From NCBI GenBank assembly GCA_017510605.1, contig JAFWMQ010000006.1:124001-188000 (forward strand): 64,000 nucleotides of DNA, written 5' to 3'. This stretch comes from Clostridiales bacterium (GTDB lineage: Bacteria > Bacillota > Clostridia > Saccharofermentanales > Saccharofermentanaceae). Position 1 is the first letter of the stretch, and the number at the start of each line of letters is the position of its first letter. A program made the translations under genes and the position numbers. Below the pieces are notes generated by a model. The model searched no databases, was not told the origin of the DNA, and was given only the letters and a program-made list of their open reading frames with translations. This document shows, in pieces, positions 61,713-64,000 of this stretch.

Positions 61713-61844
61713 ATGGAAAAAGACAGGAATTACCGGCAAGAGCTCAAGTTTGAGATCCCGTACGGAGAGTATGTGGCAATGCAGAAGAGGCTCAGGCTGA
61801 TAATGAAGCCGGATCCTCATGTCGGTGAATACGGGGCAGCCTAA
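61713..61844 (+). pseudogene. Remnant of VTC-domain polyphosphate polymerase (N-terminal end)
   Basis: 43 codons with ATG and a good AAGGAT site read YRQELKFEIPYGEYVAMQKR then LRLIMKPDPHVGEYGAA and stop. This is the start of a VTC/polyphosphate polymerase domain, where a conserved R(S)LYFD segment should follow; instead the frame ends. About 200 residues are missing. A hairpin ATCACAGC/GCTGTGAT (61859-61888) with TTTT follows. No other gene is seen in the 61318-62107 gap; the 61500-61700 part is AT-rich and may hold the old promoter. Confidence 0.75.
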
Positions 61845-61992
61845 TTTATTGGTGAAAAATCACAGCCGAATTCACTACCTGCTGTGATTTTGCTGTGATC
61901 TTTCCTGGAAACGAGACTCCGTTGAGCACGCGAGGCTCGAAGCGAGCGTAACAAAAACCCGCCCTCCCCTTAATCAGCCCCGGTTTCTACGC

Positions 61993-61998
61993 TATAAT
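61993..61998 (+). promoter_or_regulatory. -10 element of the peptide/radical SAM operon
   Basis: A perfect TATAAT lies 110 bases before the small lipoprotein gene, implying a fairly long leader. Confidence 0.35.
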
Positions 61999-62107
61999 AT
62001 TAATATTGAGTAACAGAAATAGTTTTCAAAAGAATATATAGGTTTTGCAACATTTTTCATTCCTTGTCTGTATATAGGACAAAGGCACAAACAAGGAGGG
62101 CAAGACA

Positions 62108-62449
62108 ATGAAGATTACACCTGCAAAAGATTATAAGAAGCCGGTTTACGCTATCGGCGTCGCAACAATATTAATGGCAATGACAGTTACGGGATGCACG
62201 GATCCTGTCGGATATGACGGAGACGTTGCGATCAATACAGACAACACCGATCAGGTCGATCTTGCCGGAGCTGCAGATATCCGTCCGGATGAGACAGAAT
62301 ACAGCAAGACAGACGGAGACAATCCTGTACTTGCAGGAGAGGTTGAATTAGACGGAGATGTCGCTATAGAGCCCACAAATGAGATTGAATTAGAAGGGGT
62401 AATCGCTATTGACGAGACCGAGAAGACCGAATGCACCAAGGAGACATAA
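62108..62449 (+). CDS. Small repeat-bearing lipoprotein, candidate radical SAM substrate
   Basis: A 113-residue protein. A basic N-terminus and helix end in VTGC (lipobox Cys 30). The acidic body repeats one short unit: YDGDVAI (36-42), LAGAADI (52-58), LDGDVAI (81-87) and LEGVIAI (95-101), plus LAGEVE (75-80). The radical SAM/SPASM gene follows after three bases. Short repeat peptides next to SPASM enzymes are often modified-peptide precursors, so this is a candidate substrate; no known precursor family is recognised with certainty. GGAGGGCAAGACA precedes the ATG. Confidence 0.7.
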   Translation: MKITPAKDYKKPVYAIGVATILMAMTVTGCTDPVGYDGDVAINTDNTDQVDLAGAADIRPDETEYSKTDGDNPVLAGEVELDGDVAIEPTNEIELEGVIAIDETEKTECTKET

Positions 62450-62452
62450 TTC

Positions 62453-63514
62453 ATGAATCTCACACTGCACCTCACTGATAATTGCAATATGGACTGCAGC
62501 TACTGCATCCGCGAGAAATGCCCCAAAGACATGACCGAAGAAGTTCTCTTCAAGGCTTGCGATCTCGCATTTTCCAGAGGGCAGCGCGCAGGTCTTTGTT
62601 TTTTCGGAGGCGAACCTCTGCTTAAGAAGGATCTCATCTACAAGGCGTTGGATTACTGCGAGGAGAAATCCGCTAAGACAGGAATACGGTTCGATTGCAA
62701 GATGACGACCAACGGATCTTTGTTGGAAGAGAAATTTCTTGAGCGCGCGAAAAAAGCTAATCTCGGAATAGGTCTTTCTTTCGACGGCAAAGCGCAGGAC
62801 ATCTGCAGGATATTTGCCGGCGGCAAGCCCACGTCATCCGTGGTCGAAGAGAAAGCAAAGCTCCTCCTAAGTTATATGCCTGATTCGACCGCCCTGGCAA
62901 CTATTGCGCCCCAGGCGGTTCCCTACTATTTTGAATCCGTAAAGTATCTTCACGATCTTGGTTTCCGGAAAGTGTCGTTTGTCCTCGCATACGGCAAAAA
63001 GGTCAACTGGACTGACGAAGATCTCGTTGCTTTGAGAGAGCAGCTTGAGAAAACATCAGCTTATCTGAAAGAACTGTTCCTGAACAAAGAACGGTTCTTT
63101 ATGTCAGCATTTAACGCAAAGATCAGGGACTGCATCAGCGGCAAGAACCCGGCAGAGCGCTGCCATCTTGGCGTCAGGCAGATGCCTGTTACTCCGGAAG
63201 GAAATCTTTATCCGTGCACGTCTTTCATCGGAGATGATGATTATCTGCTGGGCAATGTTTTCGACGGCATCAATGAAGCAAAAGTCATTGAGATCGCCAA
63301 GAAAGCGGCAACACCGGAGACTTGTGTCAACTGTGATCTCGTAAAGCGCTGCACCAATTCATGTGGCTGTTCTAACCGTATGAATACCGGTGACGAGAAT
63401 AAGGTCTCGCCGCTTCAGTGCACATATGAACGCATGCTGATCGAGATCAGCGATGCACTCGGTGAGGAACTGTATCAGATCGACCGTGACCGTTTCATTA
63501 AGTATTACGCTTGA
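62453..63514 (+). CDS. Radical SAM/SPASM peptide-modifying enzyme
   Basis: A 353-residue enzyme with the radical SAM cluster motif CNMDCSYC (Cys 11, 15, 18), GGEP in FFGGEPLLKK, and a C-terminal SPASM region (RCHLGVRQMPVTPEGNLYPC, CVNCDLVKRCTNSCGC, then LQC) with seven or more cysteines for auxiliary clusters. SPASM enzymes modify peptides or proteins, e.g. by thioether formation. The preceding repeat-bearing lipoprotein is the likely substrate. AAGGAG precedes the start. Confidence 0.9.
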   Translation: MNLTLHLTDNCNMDCSYCIREKCPKDMTEEVLFKACDLAFSRGQRAGLCFFGGEPLLKKDLIYKALDYCEEKSAKTGIRFDCKMTTNGSLLEEKFLERAKKANLGIGLSFDGKAQDICRIFAGGKPTSSVVEEKAKLLLSYMPDSTALATIAPQAVPYYFESVKYLHDLGFRKVSFVLAYGKKVNWTDEDLVALREQLEKTSAYLKELFLNKERFFMSAFNAKIRDCISGKNPAERCHLGVRQMPVTPEGNLYPCTSFIGDDDYLLGNVFDGINEAKVIEIAKKAATPETCVNCDLVKRCTNSCGCSNRMNTGDENKVSPLQCTYERMLIEISDALGEELYQIDRDRFIKYYA

Positions 63515-63521
63515 ACGGCGA

Positions 63522-63917
63522 TTAATCAGGATAATACTTTTTCTCCCAGGCCTCAAATTCAGACTCGGAATCAAGAATATCTGTGACAGGCTGAACGGCC
63601 GGTTCAGTTTCATTCTTTTGCAACTGCGAATCGTACTTTTTTATCTCCTCGTCAGTTAATCTTCTGACAAGTTCGGAGCCGGAAGGGCCTGCGGACGGAG
63701 AGTCGATCCTCTCGGCATACCTTGCAGAGAACCCATCCCTTTCAGCGTTCGACAGTTTGTCTTTTCTGGCAGTGAAAGTAACGTATGCTTTGTAATCGGT
63801 GTTCTTGCCGCGGCTGTCACCGATGTTATTTGATTTGTCGAGTATCGTACCAAAGATCCAGCATGAGAGTCCGAATCCCAATCCTGTTGCAAACAGAAAT
63901 GCCATTACATTTATCAT
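63522..63917 (-). CDS. Single-pass membrane protein of unknown function
   Basis: A 131-residue protein: one N-terminal helix (about 3-26), then a hydrophilic, charged tail (YKAYVTFTARKDKLSNAERD, LTDEEIKKYDSQL). GGGGTG six bases before the ATG overlaps the stop of the upstream frame, which suggests a shared transcript. It is convergent with the radical SAM gene, eight bases apart. No family recognised. Confidence 0.65.
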   Translation of the reverse strand: MINVMAFLFATGLGFGLSCWIFGTILDKSNNIGDSRGKNTDYKAYVTFTARKDKLSNAERDGFSARYAERIDSPSAGPSGSELVRRLTDEEIKKYDSQLQKNETEPAVQPVTDILDSESEFEAWEKKYYPD

Positions 63918-63921
63918 AGTG

Positions 63922-64000
63922 TCACCCCTGTCTCTTCTTCATGAAATTGAATATTGCCTTATCCTGCGTAAGGTTAATATTCTTGATTACCTTGACTACC
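63922..64000 (-). CDS. C-terminal end of a cut-off gene
   Basis: An open frame enters from the window edge and ends TQDKAIFNFMKKRQG-stop, four bases before the next gene's ATG. Only 25 residues are visible, too few to assign. Confidence 0.45.
   Translation of the reverse strand, partial: VVKVIKNINLTQDKAIFNFMKKRQG

Overview
The window reads as chromosomal DNA of a low-to-mid GC, Gram-positive, anaerobic Clostridia-type bacterium (gut or rumen-like). Support: clean AGGAGG-type ribosome sites, many secreted lipoproteins with Thr/Glu-rich linkers, a YolD plus UvrX-type Y-family polymerase pair, DUF6765 and CmpB-type membrane proteins, an Ala/Lys-rich histone-like protein and a dense set of c-di-GMP proteins. 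No rRNA, phage, insertion sequence or CRISPR array is seen. The species cannot be named from the sequence alone.

Layout. 1-2.8 kb: a cut-off serpin lipoprotein, then a redox operon (TlpA-like lipoprotein, small CXXC protein, membrane 4Fe-4S protein). 3-8.1 kb: minus-strand envelope genes (SPFH and zinc-ribbon membrane proteins, an ECF-like sigma factor with a membrane partner). 8.2-13.7 kb: TcdA-like enzyme, a degenerate GGDEF-EAL protein, an ABC exporter. 13.7-16.7 kb: two paralogous acidic lipoproteins, one fused to a sugar-binding domain. 16.8-25 kb: NSS transporter, glycosyltransferase/acyltransferase pair, CmpB-like pair, HD-GYP protein, esterase. 25-28.7 kb: two more c-di-GMP proteins. 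28.8-31.7 kb: a cassette of a methyltransferase and four acyltransferases. 31.7-34.3 kb: a 75-bp repeat array, an AraC regulator and a secreted GH16 glucanase. 34.4-40.6 kb: small membrane proteins, Nudix, ProC-like reductase, lipoproteins, two PEBP proteins and a GGDEF protein.

The most interesting part is 40.6-44.7 kb. A WYL regulator faces an operon of a Ro60-like (DUF2828/TROVE-vWA) protein and the RNA ligase RtcB. The 350-bp gap between regulator and operon carries two RNA-like structures. The first is a nested Y-RNA-like fold with a perfect tRNA T-arm. The second is a 71-nt tRNA-like element with a 6-bp acceptor stem plus one mismatch, a 5-bp anticodon stem, the loop CTGTCAC of tRNA-Asp, a T-arm, and no D-arm, ending 25 bases before the start codon. 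This looks like an RNA damage sensing/repair system.

44.7-64 kb: a beta-helix lipoprotein, a decayed acyl-CoA synthetase fragment, the UvrX/YolD pair, the histone-like protein, a third PEBP protein, a DUF6765 operon, several lipoproteins, a ZIP transporter with a DtxR-like operator, HtrA divergent from a two-component system, a decayed VTC polyphosphate polymerase fragment, and a candidate peptide-modification pair (repeat-bearing small lipoprotein plus radical SAM/SPASM enzyme). Palindromic repeats and a family of similar terminators are scattered across the window.
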